The notes: generated by a model from the sequence alone, not told the origin. A DNA stretch of 64,000 nt from Marinobacterium sediminicola (GCF_022343685.1 NZ_CP092123.1:3224001-3288000); one strand, 5' to 3'; counted from the stretch's first letter, positions 1 through 10,389 are shown. Translations and numbers: made by a program.

Positions 1-1578
1 ATCATCGTCCTCTTCGCCGTAGAGAAGCGGCCCCAGGTCTTCACTCAGGCCCCACTTGGTAACCATATTCCGTGCCAGCGTCGTTGCTTTTTGAATGTCA
101 TTTGACGCACCGGTGGTGACACCCTCTTTACCAAGCGTCATCTCCTCAGCCAGACGACCACCGTAGAGCGAGCAGATCTGCGAAATGATCCACTGACGGC
201 TGTGACTGTATCGATCCTCTTCCGGCAGGAACATGGTCACGCCCAGGGCTCGGCCACGCGGAATGATGGAGACCTTGTACACCGGATCATGTTCCGGCAT
301 GACACGGCCGATGATCGCATGACCGGCTTCGTGGTACGCGGTGTTCAGGCGTTCCTTGTAGGACATCACCATGGATTTGCGCTCGGCGCCCATCATGATC
401 TTGTCCTTGGCCTGCTCAAACTGCTCCATCCCCACCGTGCGACGGTTGTTACGCGCAGCAAACAGGGCAGCCTCGTTCACAAGGTTTGCCAGGTCGGCAC
501 CGGAAAAGCCTGGAGTTCCCCGTGCAATCAACTCCGGCTTGACGTCATCGCCCAACGGCACCTTGCGCATGTGAACCTTGAGGATCTGTTCACGGCCTCG
601 GATATCCGGCAAGCCCACGTGTACCTGTCGGTCAAAGCGACCTGGGCGCAGCAGAGCAGGGTCCAGCACATCGGGACGGTTGGTTGCGGCAATCACAATG
701 ATCCCTTCGGTGCCCTCAAAACCATCCATCTCGACCAGCAACTGGTTCAGTGTCTGCTCACGCTCATCATTACCACCACCCATGCCAACACCACGGTGAC
801 GACCAACAGCATCAATCTCGTCAATAAAGATGATACAGGGCGCATGCTTTTTCGCCTGATCAAACATGTCACGGACACGAGACGCACCCACACCAACGAA
901 CATTTCCACGAAGTCGGAACCGGAAATGCTGAAGAAAGGAACCCGCGCTTCACCGGCAATCGCCTTCGCCAACAGAGTTTTACCGGTACCCGGAGACCCT
1001 GCCATCAGTACGCCACGAGGAATATGACCACCCAGGCGCTGGAACTTGCCGGGATCTCGCAGATAATCAACCAGCTCTTTTACTTCTTCCTTGGCCTCTT
1101 CGACACCGGCCACATCATCAAAAGTCGTTTTGATCTGGTCTTCAGCCATCATGCGCGCTTTAGACTTGCCAAACGACATGGGGCCACCCTTGCCACCTCC
1201 GCCGCCTTGCATCTGACGCATGAAGAACATGAATACCGCAATGATGACCAGGATCGGGAACGAAGCGACAAGCAGCTGCGTCCAGATGCTCTGGCGTTCA
1301 GGTTGCTTACCTTCGATCACAACGTTGTGCTGCAGCAGGTCATCAATCAGTTTGGGGTCCTGAACAGCCGGACGTACGGTTTCAAAACGATCGCCGTTAC
1401 TGCGCTGGCCAATAATGGTATAGCCATCGATCGTCACTTTTGACACTCGATCAGCCTGCACCTCGGCCACAAAATCGGAGTAGCTCAGCTTGCCACTCTC
1501 GTTTTCGGCACTGAAATTGTTGAAGACGGTGAGCAGCACTGCTGCGATCACCAGCCACAACACCAGATTTTTTGCCAT
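1..1578 (-). CDS. ftsH: ATP-dependent zinc metalloprotease FtsH (3' end cut by window)
   Basis: Membrane-anchored AAA+ protease that degrades membrane and regulatory proteins at the inner membrane. Reverse-strand translation gives an N-terminal membrane helix (residues ~4-20), a periplasmic stretch, a second helix (~97-117), a Gly-rich linker, Walker A GSPGTGKT (~197), Walker [12 protein letters not shown], the SRH motif ending LRPGRFDRQ, and the zinc site HEAGH (~413). The frame is open from the ATG at 1578 to base 1, giving 526 codons; the family is usually ~640 residues, so about 110 C-terminal residues lie outside the window. Its usual upstream partner rlmE is not present before yhbY. Identification is firm. 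Confidence 0.97.
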   Translation of the reverse strand, partial: MAKNLVLWLVIAAVLLTVFNNFSAENESGKLSYSDFVAEVQADRVSKVTIDGYTIIGQRSNGDRFETVRPAVQDPKLIDDLLQHNVVIEGKQPERQSIWTQLLVASFPILVIIAVFMFFMRQMQGGGGGKGGPMSFGKSKARMMAEDQIKTTFDDVAGVEEAKEEVKELVDYLRDPGKFQRLGGHIPRGVLMAGSPGTGKTLLAKAIAGEARVPFFSISGSDFVEMFVGVGASRVRDMFDQAKKHAPCIIFIDEIDAVGRHRGVGMGGGNDEREQTLNQLLVEMDGFEGTEGIIVIAATNRPDVLDPALLRPGRFDRQVHVGLPDIRGREQILKVHMRKVPLGDDVKPELIARGTPGFSGADLANLVNEAALFAARNNRRTVGMEQFEQAKDKIMMGAERKSMVMSYKERLNTAYHEAGHAIIGRVMPEHDPVYKVSIIPRGRALGVTMFLPEEDRYSHSRQWIISQICSLYGGRLAEEMTLGKEGVTTGASNDIQKATTLARNMVTKWGLSEDLGPLLYGEEDDD

Positions 1579-1907
1579 ATCGTTCAATGGAGCACCCTCT
1601 GTTCTCTCAATTCTGTCGGCCGCGTGTGATTGTCACTGTTACTGAATCAGCACCGCTTCGCAACCTGTTTTATCGTTGTACGCACTCTAATGCACATCCG
1701 AGCATGCGCCTGATCGCGGCCCGTGCGCTTTTTTTGATCGGCATGAGGCAAAAATGTTCCTTACAGCACACAACCGATGACGCTTTCAGAGCCCTCTCGA
1801 AGACCATGCTCCCAACGACGCTACTCAGCACCTCAGGAGTCAGGTAAAATAGACGTTTATTTGATCAACGGGGATACTCCCCCAATCAAGAGGCACCATA
1901 TTCTAGT
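1579..1907. other. ftsH-yhbY divergent intergenic region
   Basis: 329 bases separate the divergent starts of ftsH and yhbY and should hold both promoters. In many relatives rlmE (ftsJ) occupies this spot upstream of ftsH; I read the minus-strand frames and saw no methyltransferase motifs (no G-rich SAM loop, no D-K-D-K-type residues). The space is also too small for a ~210-residue protein. A plus-strand ORF across the region has no credible protein character. Confidence 0.6.
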
Positions 1908-2210
1908 ATGAGCTTGACGCCTGAGCAAAAGAAGCATTTCCGCACCCTAGGCCACAACCTGAACCCGATCGTTATGGTGGCTGGTAACGGGCTGTCCGAA
2001 AACATCCAGCTGGAAGTGGATCGCGCACTCGAAGACCACGAATTGATCAAGGTGAAGTTTTCAGTCGGTGATCGTACCGTAAAAAAACAGCTGATTCGTG
2101 AGCTCTGCGCAATCGTCGAAGCGGAGCTGGTTCAGGAAATTGGCAATATTGCCCTGATCTATCGCGCAGCGCAGACACCCAATCCGAAACTGTCCAACCT
2201 CATGCGCTGA
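1908..2210 (+). CDS. yhbY: YhbY-family CRM-domain RNA-binding protein
   Basis: A 100-residue protein consisting of a single CRM (KH-like) RNA-binding domain, as in YhbY, which binds pre-50S ribosomal particles. Visible hallmarks are the start LTPEQKKHFRTLGHNLNPIV, the GNGL turn (the GxxG-type loop) near residue 26, and the LIKVKF strand. Length matches the family. It is divergent from ftsH and convergent with greA, and ends in a bidirectional terminator. Likely role is 50S assembly; this is family knowledge, not visible in the sequence. Confidence 0.95.
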   Translation: MSLTPEQKKHFRTLGHNLNPIVMVAGNGLSENIQLEVDRALEDHELIKVKFSVGDRTVKKQLIRELCAIVEAELVQEIGNIALIYRAAQTPNPKLSNLMR

Positions 2211-2221
2211 GGTGCAAGCAT

Positions 2222-2254
2222 AAAAAAACCGCCGAGAGTTCGGCGGTTTTTTTT
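2222..2254. terminator. Bidirectional intrinsic terminator between yhbY and greA
   Basis: A 10-bp stem, ACCGCCGA paired with TCGGCGGT plus flanking A/T pairs, has a run of A on the left and T8 on the right. It can therefore terminate yhbY on the plus strand and greA on the minus strand. Confidence 0.92.
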
Positions 2255-2269
2255 GGTTCCGATGGTGGC

Positions 2270-2746
2270 TCAGATATGAGCCACTTCGGCAATTTCATAC
2301 TCGGTAACACCAGAAGGCGTCTGAACCGCCGCGATATCTCCCTCTTCCTTGCCAATCAGCGCACGCGCGATCGGCGAGTTAACGGAGATTTTCCCTTTTT
2401 TGATGTCCGCCTCATCGTCACCCACGATCTGGTAGCGTACCTCTTCGTCGGTATCGATATTGATCAGCTCAACCGTGGTACCGAATATCACCTTGCCCGA
2501 GTGAGGAATTTCGGTGACATCGATCACCTGAGCCTGAGACAGCTTGTATTCCAGCTCCCGGATTCGGCCTTCGATAAACCCCTGTTGCTCGCGAGCCGCA
2601 TGGTATTCGGCATTCTCCTTGAGATCACCGTGCTCACGCGCTTCAGCGATCGCCGCGATTACAGCGGGACGCTGAACCGACTTGAGGTCGCTCAGCTCTT
2701 CCCGCAGCATCCGCTCACCGGCAACGGTCATCGGGACACGTTTCAT
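2270..2746 (-). CDS. greA: Transcription elongation factor GreA
   Basis: Rescues backtracked RNA polymerase by stimulating transcript cleavage through the secondary channel. The 158 residues match the family length exactly. The N-terminal coiled coil carries the conserved [20 protein letters not shown] segment with the acidic tip (D and E), and the C-terminal FKBP-like domain has VGDDEAD and [18 protein letters not shown]. The ATG overlaps the carB stop by 4 bases (ATGA type), so it is probably translationally coupled to carB and cotranscribed with carAB, as in pseudomonads. Confidence 0.97.
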   Translation of the reverse strand: MKRVPMTVAGERMLREELSDLKSVQRPAVIAAIAEAREHGDLKENAEYHAAREQQGFIEGRIRELEYKLSQAQVIDVTEIPHSGKVIFGTTVELINIDTDEEVRYQIVGDDEADIKKGKISVNSPIARALIGKEEGDIAAVQTPSGVTEYEIAEVAHI

Positions 2747-5700
2747 TCTGCCACTCCTGCATGCAGGTCCTGCAGACGACGGACCATTTTTTCCTCACCA
2801 TACTTCAAGGCTTCAGCTGTTGCAGCAGCACCTGCCAGGGTCGTGGTGTAAGGCACCTTATGCTGCAGCGCTGAGCGGCGGATTTCAGCGGAGTCGGCAA
2901 TCGCCTTGCGGCCTTCTGTCGTATTGATCACATAGCTGATTTCGCCATTCTTGATCATATCGACGATGTTCGGACGACCTTCCGCTACCTTGTTGACGCG
3001 CGTAACGGTCAACCCGGAATCTTCCAGCAATGCTGCCGTACCACCGGTTGCCACCAGCGCAAAGCCCAGCTCTGAAAGCTCTTTGGCAACAGGCACAACA
3101 GCTGCCTTATCAACGTCACGTACGGAGATAAACGCCTTGCCGGTCGCAGACGGCATCTTTTCACCAGCACCAATCTGCGCCTTCATGAACGCTTCGCCGA
3201 AGGTCGCTCCGGTCCCCATCACTTCACCGGTAGACTTCATTTCAGGACCAAGGATCGGGTCGACCCCCTGAAACTTGTTGAACGGGAACACCGCTTCCTT
3301 CACGTTGAAGTGCTTGGGCACGATTTCCTCGGTGAAGCCCAGCTCTTCAAGCGTCTTGCCGGTCATGACACGCGCCGCAATGGCCGCCAGCGAAGTGCCG
3401 ATACACTTGGACACGAAGGGAACTGTACGAGAGGCACGCGGGTTCACCTCGATGACGTAGATTTCGCCATCCTGGTATGCCAACTGCACGTTCATCAGAC
3501 CCACAACGCCGAGTTCCAGCGCCATCTTACGGACCATCTCGCGCATATCATCCTGTACGTCTGCTGCCAGACTGTACGGCGGCAGAGAACATGCAGAGTC
3601 ACCGGAGTGCACGCCTGCCTGTTCGATATGCTGCATAATGGCACCGATCACCACGGTCTTGCCGTCGCTGACCGCATCGATATCAACTTCGACCGCAGCA
3701 TTAAGGAAGTGATCCAGCAGAACCGGCGCGTCGTTGGATACCTGAACAGCCGTGTTCATGTAGCGACGCAGCTCATCTTCCTTGTAGACGATCTCCATGG
3801 CACGACCACCCAACACGTAGGACGGACGAACCACCAGCGGGTAGCCGATCTTGCCGGCTTCAACAATCGCTTCTTCCAGACTGCGAACAGTCGCGTTTTC
3901 CGGCTGCTTCAATCCGAGACGCTTCAGCATCTGCTGGAACTGTTCACGGTCTTCCGCACGGTCGATCGCTTCAGGACTGGTACCGATAATCGGCACACCT
4001 GCCTGCTCCAGCGCAACAGCCAGTTTCAGGGGTGTCTGACCACCGTATTGAACGATGACGCCTTTGGGCTTCTCGACATTGACGATTTCCAGCACATCTT
4101 CAAGCGTGATTGGCTCAAAGAACAGACGGTCGGAGGTGTCATAGTCAGTCGACACGGTTTCCGGGTTACAGTTGACCATGATGGTCTCGTAACCGTCTTC
4201 GCGCGCCGCCAGTGCTGCATGTACACAGCAGTAGTCAAACTCAATACCCTGACCAATACGGTTCGGGCCACCGCCGATGACCATGATTTTTTCACGATCG
4301 GATGGATTGGCTTCACACTCATCCTCATAAGAGGAGTACATGTAGGCGGTATCTGTGGCAAACTCAGCAGCACAGGTATCAACGCGTTTGAATACCGGGC
4401 GCACACCCAGATTCTGACGGTGCTTGCGGAACTGCTTCTCGCTGACACCCAAAAGGGCTGCCAGACGAGCATCAGAGAACCCCTTGCGCTTGAGGCGGAA
4501 GATCTGATCCTTATCCAGTTCGCTCAGAGCGGTTTCAGATACGCGCTTCTCGTCCTTGATCAGGTCTTCAATCTGCACCAGGAACCAGGGATCGACGCCA
4601 CTGAGCTTGTAAATCTCGTCTACGCTCATACCCAGGCGGAAAGCATCACCGATATACCAGATACGCTCAGCACCCGGCTGAGACAGTTCGGCAACGATGG
4701 TGTCACGTGCATCTTCAGCCGTCAGATCAACAATCGGGTCGAAACCGGTAGAACCCACTTCCAGACCACGCAGTGCCTTCTGCAGGGATTCCTGCTGAGA
4801 GCGACCGATCGCCATCACCTCACCTACAGACTTCATCTGAGTGGTGAGACGGTCATTCGCCTGCGGGAATTTTTCGAAAGTAAAGCGCGGAATCTTGGTC
4901 ACGACGTAGTCGATGGAAGGCTCGAAAGACGCCGGAGTGCGACCGCCGGTAATATCATTCTGCAACTCGTCCAGGGTATAACCCACCGCCAGTTTGGCAG
5001 CGATCTTGGCAATCGGGAAGCCGGTCGCCTTGGATGCCAGTGCGGAAGAGCGGGATACGCGTGGGTTCATCTCGATGACCACCATACGACCGGTCTTCGG
5101 ATCAACACCGAACTGTACGTTGGAACCGCCGGTTTCCACACCGATCTCACGCAGCACCGCGATCGATGCATTACGCATGATCTGGTACTCCTTGTCGGTC
5201 AGCGTCTGGGCCGGCGCTACGGTGATGGAGTCACCGGTGTGAACACCCATGGCGTCAAAGTTTTCAATGGAGCAGACGATGATACAGTTGTCGTTTTTAT
5301 CGCGAACAACTTCCATCTCGTACTCTTTCCAGCCGATCAGAGACTCGTCGATCAGCAACTCGTTGGTCGGGGACAGGTCCAGACCACGCTCGCAGATTTC
5401 GATGAACTCTTCACGGTTGTATGCGATACCACCACCAGAACCACCCATGGTAAAGGACGGACGGATGATTGCAGGGAAACCGATGGAATCCAGCACCTGC
5501 AGTGCTTCTTCCATGCTGTGAGCGATCGCCGCACGCGGGCACTCCAGGCCGATGTTTTTCATCGCCTTGTCAAAGCGCTCACGGTCCTCTGCCTTGTCGA
5601 TGGCGTCCTGCGTCGCACCGATCATTTCCACACCGAATTCGGCCAATACGCCTTCACGGTCCAGATCAAGGGCACAGTTCAGCGCCGTCTGACCACCCAT

Positions 5701-5967
5701 GGTCGGCAGCAATGCATCGGGACGTTCTTTTTCGATAATCTTGGCAACGGTCTTCCAGTTGATCGGCTCGATGTAAGTCGCATCAGCCATCGCCGGGTCG
5801 GTCATAATGGTCGCCGGATTGGAGTTGACCAGAATGACTCGGTAACCCTCTTCACGCAGTGCCTTACACGCCTGGGCACCGGAATAGTCAAATTCGCAAG
5901 CCTGTCCGATCACGATCGGGCCTGCACCAAGGATGAGAATACTGTTAATGTCCGTACGTTTTGGCAT
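2743..5967 (-). CDS. carB: Carbamoyl-phosphate synthase large subunit
   Basis: Makes carbamoyl phosphate from ammonia (channelled from CarA), bicarbonate and two ATP, feeding arginine and pyrimidine synthesis. 1074 residues, standard length. Two homologous ATP-grasp halves are clear: the N-terminal starts [22 protein letters not shown], and the second begins around residue 555 with [15 protein letters not shown]. The C-terminal MGS-like allosteric domain (from ~940, [19 protein letters not shown]) normally binds ornithine and UMP. It lies 50 bases after carA and overlaps greA by 4 bases. A long plus-strand ORF opposite it is a codon-bias shadow. Confidence 0.98.
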   Translation of the reverse strand: MPKRTDINSILILGAGPIVIGQACEFDYSGAQACKALREEGYRVILVNSNPATIMTDPAMADATYIEPINWKTVAKIIEKERPDALLPTMGGQTALNCALDLDREGVLAEFGVEMIGATQDAIDKAEDRERFDKAMKNIGLECPRAAIAHSMEEALQVLDSIGFPAIIRPSFTMGGSGGGIAYNREEFIEICERGLDLSPTNELLIDESLIGWKEYEMEVVRDKNDNCIIVCSIENFDAMGVHTGDSITVAPAQTLTDKEYQIMRNASIAVLREIGVETGGSNVQFGVDPKTGRMVVIEMNPRVSRSSALASKATGFPIAKIAAKLAVGYTLDELQNDITGGRTPASFEPSIDYVVTKIPRFTFEKFPQANDRLTTQMKSVGEVMAIGRSQQESLQKALRGLEVGSTGFDPIVDLTAEDARDTIVAELSQPGAERIWYIGDAFRLGMSVDEIYKLSGVDPWFLVQIEDLIKDEKRVSETALSELDKDQIFRLKRKGFSDARLAALLGVSEKQFRKHRQNLGVRPVFKRVDTCAAEFATDTAYMYSSYEDECEANPSDREKIMVIGGGPNRIGQGIEFDYCCVHAALAAREDGYETIMVNCNPETVSTDYDTSDRLFFEPITLEDVLEIVNVEKPKGVIVQYGGQTPLKLAVALEQAGVPIIGTSPEAIDRAEDREQFQQMLKRLGLKQPENATVRSLEEAIVEAGKIGYPLVVRPSYVLGGRAMEIVYKEDELRRYMNTAVQVSNDAPVLLDHFLNAAVEVDIDAVSDGKTVVIGAIMQHIEQAGVHSGDSACSLPPYSLAADVQDDMREMVRKMALELGVVGLMNVQLAYQDGEIYVIEVNPRASRTVPFVSKCIGTSLAAIAARVMTGKTLEELGFTEEIVPKHFNVKEAVFPFNKFQGVDPILGPEMKSTGEVMGTGATFGEAFMKAQIGAGEKMPSATGKAFISVRDVDKAAVVPVAKELSELGFALVATGGTAALLEDSGLTVTRVNKVAEGRPNIVDMIKNGEISYVINTTEGRKAIADSAEIRRSALQHKVPYTTTLAGAAATAEALKYGEEKMVRRLQDLHAGVAE

Positions 5968-6017
5968 CTGTCTTAACCGGTCGTCTCTGTTTCTGTCACT
6001 GACTTATCAGGGCGCTA

Positions 6018-7154
6018 TCAGGCCTGACGGGCCTTCATCTGTTCAATAAAACGATCGAACAGGGGAGCCACATCATGTGGACCCGGGCTAGCTTCCGGGT
6101 GACCCTGGAAGCTGAACGCCGGCACATCAGTACGCTCGATCCCCTGCAGTGAGCCGTCAAACAGGGATTTATGGATTGCACGCAGGTTCGCCGGCAGCGT
6201 TTCTTCATCAACGGCGAAGCCATGGTTCTGGCTGGTGATCATCACATGCTTGCTGTCCAGGTCCTGCACGGGATGGTTGGCACCATGATGACCAAACTTC
6301 ATCTTCACGGTCTTGGCACCTGACGCTAGCGCCAACAGCTGATGACCCAGGCAGATACCGAATACCGGAATACCGGATTCCAGGATCTCGCGGATTGCAG
6401 CAATGGCGTAATCACAGGGCTCGGGATCACCAGGACCGTTGGAGAGGAAAACACCGTCCGGATTCAGAGCCAGCACCTCTGCAGCAGGGGTCTGGGCCGG
6501 CACTACGGTCAGGCGACAGCCACGCTCGACCAGCATCCGCAGGATGTTGTGCTTTACACCAAAGTCATAGGCAACCACGTGGAACGGCAATTCTGCGTCA
6601 GCTCTGTCCTCGTGACCTGCACCCAGTTTCCAGGTGCTGGAACGCCATTCGTAACGTTCGGTCACACTGACTTCTTTTGCCAGGTCCATGCCTTTGAGGC
6701 CCGGGAAAGCGCGCGCAGCCGCCAGGGCCTTTTCTTCGTCCAGATCATCACCGGCCATGATGCACCCATTCTGCGAACCTTTCTCACGCAGGATGCGTGT
6801 CAGGCGACGAGTGTCGATATCAGCAATGCCGACGATATTGTTATCAATAAGGTATTGGTCGAGCGCCTTCTCGCTGCGGAAGTTGCTGGCCAGCAGAGGC
6901 AGGTCACGAATGACCAGACCGGCGGCCCAAGTCTTGGCAGACTCTGCATCTTCTGCATTGACACCGGTGTTGCCGATGTGTGGATAAGTCAGGGTCACAA
7001 TCTGGCGGCAGTAGGACGGATCGGTCAGAATCTCCTGATATCCGGTCATAGAGGTGTTAAACACCACCTCACCACTGGACTCACCATCGGCGCCAATTGC
7101 TATTCCCCTGAAAATGCTGCCGTCTTCAAGGGCTAGAATGGCTGGTCGCGTCAA
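6018..7154 (-). CDS. carA: Carbamoyl-phosphate synthase small (glutaminase) subunit, TTG start
   Basis: Hydrolyses glutamine and passes ammonia to CarB. The class I glutamine amidotransferase triad is visible: Cys268 in FGICLGHQ, and His352 and Glu354 in GHPEAS. A longer ORF reaches an ATG at 7211, but I choose TTG at 7154. It is preceded by GGGGAGG at the right distance, yields the typical N-terminus (L/M)[14 protein letters not shown], and gives 378 residues, the usual length; the extra 19 residues have no family counterpart. Upstream is a leader with promoter, leader peptide and terminator, so expression is probably controlled by attenuation. First gene of carA-carB-greA. Confidence 0.95.
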   Translation of the reverse strand: MTRPAILALEDGSIFRGIAIGADGESSGEVVFNTSMTGYQEILTDPSYCRQIVTLTYPHIGNTGVNAEDAESAKTWAAGLVIRDLPLLASNFRSEKALDQYLIDNNIVGIADIDTRRLTRILREKGSQNGCIMAGDDLDEEKALAAARAFPGLKGMDLAKEVSVTERYEWRSSTWKLGAGHEDRADAELPFHVVAYDFGVKHNILRMLVERGCRLTVVPAQTPAAEVLALNPDGVFLSNGPGDPEPCDYAIAAIREILESGIPVFGICLGHQLLALASGAKTVKMKFGHHGANHPVQDLDSKHVMITSQNHGFAVDEETLPANLRAIHKSLFDGSLQGIERTDVPAFSFQGHPEASPGPHDVAPLFDRFIEQMKARQA

Positions 7155-7209
7155 TTGAACCTCCCCGCGCGTGCGCTGCATAGTCTGGACAGTTGGATAG
7201 TATACGTGC

Positions 7210-7246
7210 AAAAAAGCGAGGCAAAACTGGACGCTTACCTCGCTTT
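7210..7246 (-). terminator. Intrinsic terminator (putative attenuator) in the carA leader
   Basis: On the minus strand AAAGCGAGG (7246-7238) pairs with CCTCGCTTT (7221-7213) and is followed by six T (7215-7210). No gene ends upstream on this strand, and the hairpin lies between the predicted promoter and the carA TTG, ~56 bases before the start. This is the expected layout of an attenuator. The leader-peptide stop codon overlaps the first bases of the stem. Confidence 0.75.
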
Positions 7247-7274
7247 AATAGTTCTGGCTGTTTTGGGCCTGCAT
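7245..7274 (-). CDS. Putative carA leader peptide (9 codons)
   Basis: A short minus-strand frame reads MQAQNSQNY then TAA. Three of nine codons are Gln and two are Asn, and the stop touches the terminator stem, the geometry expected when ribosome position controls hairpin formation. Glutamine is the CarA substrate, so Gln-sensing is tempting but untested. The ribosome-binding sequence is weak (CTAAGA just upstream), so translation is not assured. Too short to be recognised by homology. Confidence 0.4.
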   Translation of the reverse strand: MQAQNSQNY

Positions 7275-7296
7275 TCTTAGCAGGTTAAACCCCTGT

Positions 7297-7325
7297 ATTC
7301 TAGACGATCCACGCCTTGGAGTCCA
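7297..7325 (-). promoter_or_regulatory. Predicted sigma-70 promoter of carAB-greA
   Basis: Minus-strand -35 TGGACT (7325-7320) and -10 TAGAAT (7302-7297) are separated by 17 bases. The start site would be near 7290, giving a ~135-base leader that contains the short leader frame and the terminator hairpin. Confidence 0.6.
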
Positions 7326-7411
7326 CGCACTGATTCCGACCAGCCGTCACCTGAGTGTCATAGAACATTCATACACTGTCGCGCGTTAAATATCCCCCAG
7401 GCAGGCATGTG

Positions 7412-9403
7412 ATGAAGATTTCTACTGTAGCACGACTATCGTCCCTGACCCTCCTTGTGATGCTGACTGCGCTTACGATATCCGTCATCTGGTCCTTGAT
7501 GCGACTGGATGAGGCTTTCAGTAACAATACTGACTATCAGCAATACACACTGGAAATACAAAACCGGATAGAGCAGCCGGCCAACCGCTATCTACTCTCC
7601 GGTGATGCAAGCGAGCTGATTACAATTGAGCAAGGTATTCAAGCAGCACTAGACACCAACACTCAGACACTGTGGTTCGATGAAACCGCACGACAACGCA
7701 TTCATGACGCCCTTTCACACATGCAGGCAAAGGCATTACCGGAACTAAGGGCCGCTGGCAAGTTGGCGAACCCTCAAGCTTTGCTCATTAATAATGAACG
7801 TGAGTTGGCATATAGCCTCAACAGCCTGAGTGAATATGCCATTAAAGGTAGTGAACAGGATGAAAAACGGTCAGACGCCATCGCTTACCTGAACCTCAGC
7901 GCGAAACTTCTCGCCGAACTGCATCATCTTACATTATTGCGCCAACGCTACTTTGCTCTTTTGGATCAGGAAACCCTGATTTCAATTGAGCAGCATCTTG
8001 AACAGATGAAGGCCACCGCAGACAGCATCCAGTCGCTCAAGCCCCTTGGCATATACAAGGTTACCGAAATTGATCCCATGGCCGAGCTCATGGGATGGAA
8101 CAGCACTCAGGATCAGGTTGAACTGGGAGATGAACCACGTTCACAGGTCCACGAACTGGTGAGCCGTTATCCGAAGGAGCTTGAAAACGCCGGCAAATTC
8201 AGTCAGTTGAAACAGCGTGGCCAGGAGGCTGCGACTAGCGCACTGGTATCACTCAAAGAAGATCTGGGACAGATTGAAGATGCTCTGAATACTTCCTTCC
8301 GTGCCATCTTGAACAATACATATTGGATACTTGGCATCTCAGTTGCCTTGCTGTTGATTACTGGCTCCTTGATGGGGCTTCTGCTGCAACGCCTGGCCGC
8401 ATTGATCATTACCGCATGTCGCTTTATCGGGCAACTTGCGGAAGGCGACCTGAGTACCAGCATTCATTTCAGCAGCCGTTTTGTTGAAGCGCGCAGCCTT
8501 GACGATGCCTTGGTCAAGCTTCAGGGCTACTTTAAACAGTTGATCAGCCAAGTGAGCCAACAGACCCGTCTACTTTCTGCCCTGCAGGCCAGAGCCACTA
8601 ACAGTTCGGCACGAATTGAGAATGTAGTTAAACAGCAGCAACAACAAACCTCTGAATCTGCAGAGCAGATGCAGCAACTGACCAACTCCTATCAGGACGT
8701 TGCCAACAATGCAGGCAATACAAGCTCAGCAACACATCGTGTCCAGCAACAGGTAAGACAGGGCAGCCTACAGATAGTCAAAACCAGCGAATATGCCGTC
8801 CAACTCAGCAAGGAAGCCGAGCGCACCGAGCGCAGTATCGAACAGCTCAGACAGGATACATTAGCAATTGGAGAAGTACTGACCGTCATTCACGGTTTTG
8901 CAGACCAGACCAATTTGCTGGCATTGAATGCGGCCATCGAAGCGGCACGCGCAGGCAGTGCTGGACGTGGTTTTGCCGTTGTAGCCGATGAAGTACGAAA
9001 CCTGGCGAATAATACCGCCCAGTCTGCTGAGCAGATTCAATGCATCATTAGCAAGCTTAACGACGCATCCAAAACTGCAAGCCAATGTGTGGACATGCAA
9101 AAAGGGTTGGTCGATGCCACGGTCACTGCAATTGAGGATGCCCGCGATTCAATTCAAGAAATCGATATTGCGATTCGCGACATTTACGACATGAACGCCA
9201 TGATTGCGGCCGCCACCGAACAGCAGTCTCAAACCACAACCCAGATTCAAGACACTATAAACTTGAGCGCCGCCCTTGCATCAGATGCAGCAGCAGAAGC
9301 GGATAACAATCGCCAACTTGCAGGTGAGCTTGCAAGCATCAGTAGCGCGCTAACGCATATGATCAGCCGGTTCACACAAAGCAACCAAGAAAATTATAAT
9401 TAA
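7412..9403 (+). CDS. Methyl-accepting chemotaxis protein
   Basis: Transmembrane chemoreceptor that relays ligand occupancy to CheA/CheW. Layout of the 663 residues: membrane helix ~9-29; a long, mainly helical periplasmic sensor (~30-300, long enough for a bimodular helical sensor); second membrane helix ~303-325; HAMP; then the signalling coiled coil. The hairpin tip has the hallmark [18 protein letters not shown] and [15 protein letters not shown] at ~490-525. No CheR-tethering NWxxF-type tail is present. I prefer the ATG at 7412 to the GTG one codon earlier. The ligand cannot be inferred. Monocistronic and divergent from carA. Confidence 0.93.
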   Translation: MKISTVARLSSLTLLVMLTALTISVIWSLMRLDEAFSNNTDYQQYTLEIQNRIEQPANRYLLSGDASELITIEQGIQAALDTNTQTLWFDETARQRIHDALSHMQAKALPELRAAGKLANPQALLINNERELAYSLNSLSEYAIKGSEQDEKRSDAIAYLNLSAKLLAELHHLTLLRQRYFALLDQETLISIEQHLEQMKATADSIQSLKPLGIYKVTEIDPMAELMGWNSTQDQVELGDEPRSQVHELVSRYPKELENAGKFSQLKQRGQEAATSALVSLKEDLGQIEDALNTSFRAILNNTYWILGISVALLLITGSLMGLLLQRLAALIITACRFIGQLAEGDLSTSIHFSSRFVEARSLDDALVKLQGYFKQLISQVSQQTRLLSALQARATNSSARIENVVKQQQQQTSESAEQMQQLTNSYQDVANNAGNTSSATHRVQQQVRQGSLQIVKTSEYAVQLSKEAERTERSIEQLRQDTLAIGEVLTVIHGFADQTNLLALNAAIEAARAGSAGRGFAVVADEVRNLANNTAQSAEQIQCIISKLNDASKTASQCVDMQKGLVDATVTAIEDARDSIQEIDIAIRDIYDMNAMIAAATEQQSQTTTQIQDTINLSAALASDAAAEADNNRQLAGELASISSALTHMISRFTQSNQENYN

Positions 9404-9458
9404 AAACAGCCACATGCTTGACAGCAAAGAGTGATAGTGGAAAAATGCGCTCTCCTTA

Positions 9459-9534
9459 GCCCAGATAGCTCAGTCGGTAGAGCAGGGGATTGAAAATCCC
9501 CGTGTCGGTGGTTCGATTCCGCCTCTGGGCACCA
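9459..9534 (+). tRNA. tRNA-Phe (anticodon GAA)
   Basis: A 76-base cloverleaf begins GCCCAGA and ends TCTGGGC-ACCA. The anticodon arm is GGGGA-TTGAAAA-TCCCC, giving anticodon GAA, and the T arm carries GGTTCGATTCC. The CCA is encoded. It is closely similar to enterobacterial tRNA-Phe. Confidence 0.98.
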
Positions 9535-9542
9535 GAATTCCG

Positions 9543-9573
9543 AAGGCCTGCATAAAGAATGCAGGCCTTTTTT
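9543..9573 (+). terminator. Terminator after tRNA-Phe
   Basis: An 11-bp perfect stem AAGGCCTGCAT (9543-9553) / ATGCAGGCCTT (9559-9569), with loop AAAGA, is followed by T6. Confidence 0.93.
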
Positions 9574-9882
9574 ATTTTGGCCTCTTGAGCCAAAACAGAC
9601 CTGCTCTTAGGGGCCGCAGCCCGCCCCCTAACCCAAGTCATAAGCCAGACGTATTTAGCTCAACTCAAGGTCACATCCTTATTAAGCACGATTTTTTTGT
9701 CGTCGCAGCGCCTGCAGATCAGCTTCCAGTTATCGTTGAAGATTTTGCCGCTTGTAATGATTCAGTCGACATGGCCAATATTTCCATTACCTCACTCCTA
9801 CTGCGATAAAGACTTCCTGTTATTGCCATAGGTCATCGATACTATTGCACTAACGCTTTCCGTCCTACCTACATGAGGCTTT

Positions 9883-9931
9883 TAGGAATTATTCCTATAT
9901 CTTTGGTAAGACGTAGGGACTAACCTATATC
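9883..9931 (+). promoter_or_regulatory. Two TAGG...CCTA palindromes and putative promoter of the small RNA
   Basis: TAGGAAT-T-ATTCCTA (9883-9897) is a perfect palindrome. A second dyad TAGG-N6-CCTA lies at 9914-9927, its centre about 30 bases (three helical turns) away. A weak sigma-70 pair, TTGGTA (9903-9908) and CTATAT (9925-9930) with 16-base spacing, would start a transcript near 9937. The palindrome looks like a binding site for a dimeric regulator. It is not the classical GacA/UvrY box (TGTAAG-N6-CTTACA), although its form is reminiscent of the A/T-centred LetA box of Legionella. Upstream, 9574-9880 holds no gene or RNA that I can support. Confidence 0.45.
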
Positions 9932-9936
9932 TCAGA

Positions 9937-10064
9937 GGTTCACAGGCGGTGACTAGCTGAGTGGAGCATCAGCACCTCGACGTCTGCGTAGGAGATACGC
10001 GGCGACTGACATGGAAGTCGGTGACAGGGCCCTAAGACACGGATGCGTCAGGGCCCTTCTTTTT
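9937..10064 (+). ncRNA. Candidate CsrA/RsmA-sequestering small RNA (RsmY/RsmZ/CsrB type)
   Basis: About 128 nt ending in a strong intrinsic terminator. Four successive hairpins expose GGA: GCTGA(9956-9960)/TCAGC with loop GTGGAGCA; GCGTA(9986-9990)/TACGC with loop GGAGA; CGACT(10003-10007)/AGTCG with loop GACATGGA; and the terminator AGGGCCCT(10026-10033)/AGGGCCCT(10050-10057), whose loop carries ACACGGATGC, close to the CsrA SELEX consensus ACARGGAUGU. Repeated GGA in hairpin loops on a ~100-130 nt RNA is the defining design of Rsm/Csr antagonists. No protein frame with a ribosome-binding site fits here. Identification is structural only; the 5' end is inferred. Confidence 0.62.
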
Positions 10065-10389
10065 ATCCCCAGTCTCATGTAATCAGGCACCTTACCGGGT
10101 GCGTCATCTGTTGATACACATACCGCTGATCCTTTATCCACACCCGCCATCAATGCTCCGGCTTGTGGATAAACCTGTTATCTGCAGCATCAAGCCCGCC
10201 CAGCCGTTAGCGTCAACAACACCGAGCTGTTATCTGAGCTCGAAATAGCGTCCTGGGGATAACCTCTGGAGAGAACCGGATACGTCCTGTAAAGCCCAAA
10301 CTGCTGACTGACAAGACTAGTTGACCAGCGTCATCGCCCCTCAAGGCACACAGGCACAGACTCTGCTGTCATCGCCAGGCCCATAACGC

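Noticed and set aside
3310..5976. 888-residue plus-strand ORF opposite carB
   Set aside because: It mirrors the carB coding frame; its translation is Thr/Arg/His/Leu-rich without any motif and has no ribosome site. A long antisense ORF is expected in a high-GC gene with strong codon bias.
6018..7211. carA starting at the ATG at 7211
   Set aside because: It would add 19 residues with no family match and a start immediately after the terminator T-run. The TTG at 7154 has a strong ribosome site and restores family length.
9840..9940. Classical GacA/UvrY box TGTAAG-N6-CTTACA upstream of the small RNA
   Set aside because: GGTAAG...CTAACC occurs but with the wrong spacing and bases; the TAGGAAT palindrome is the only clear dyad.
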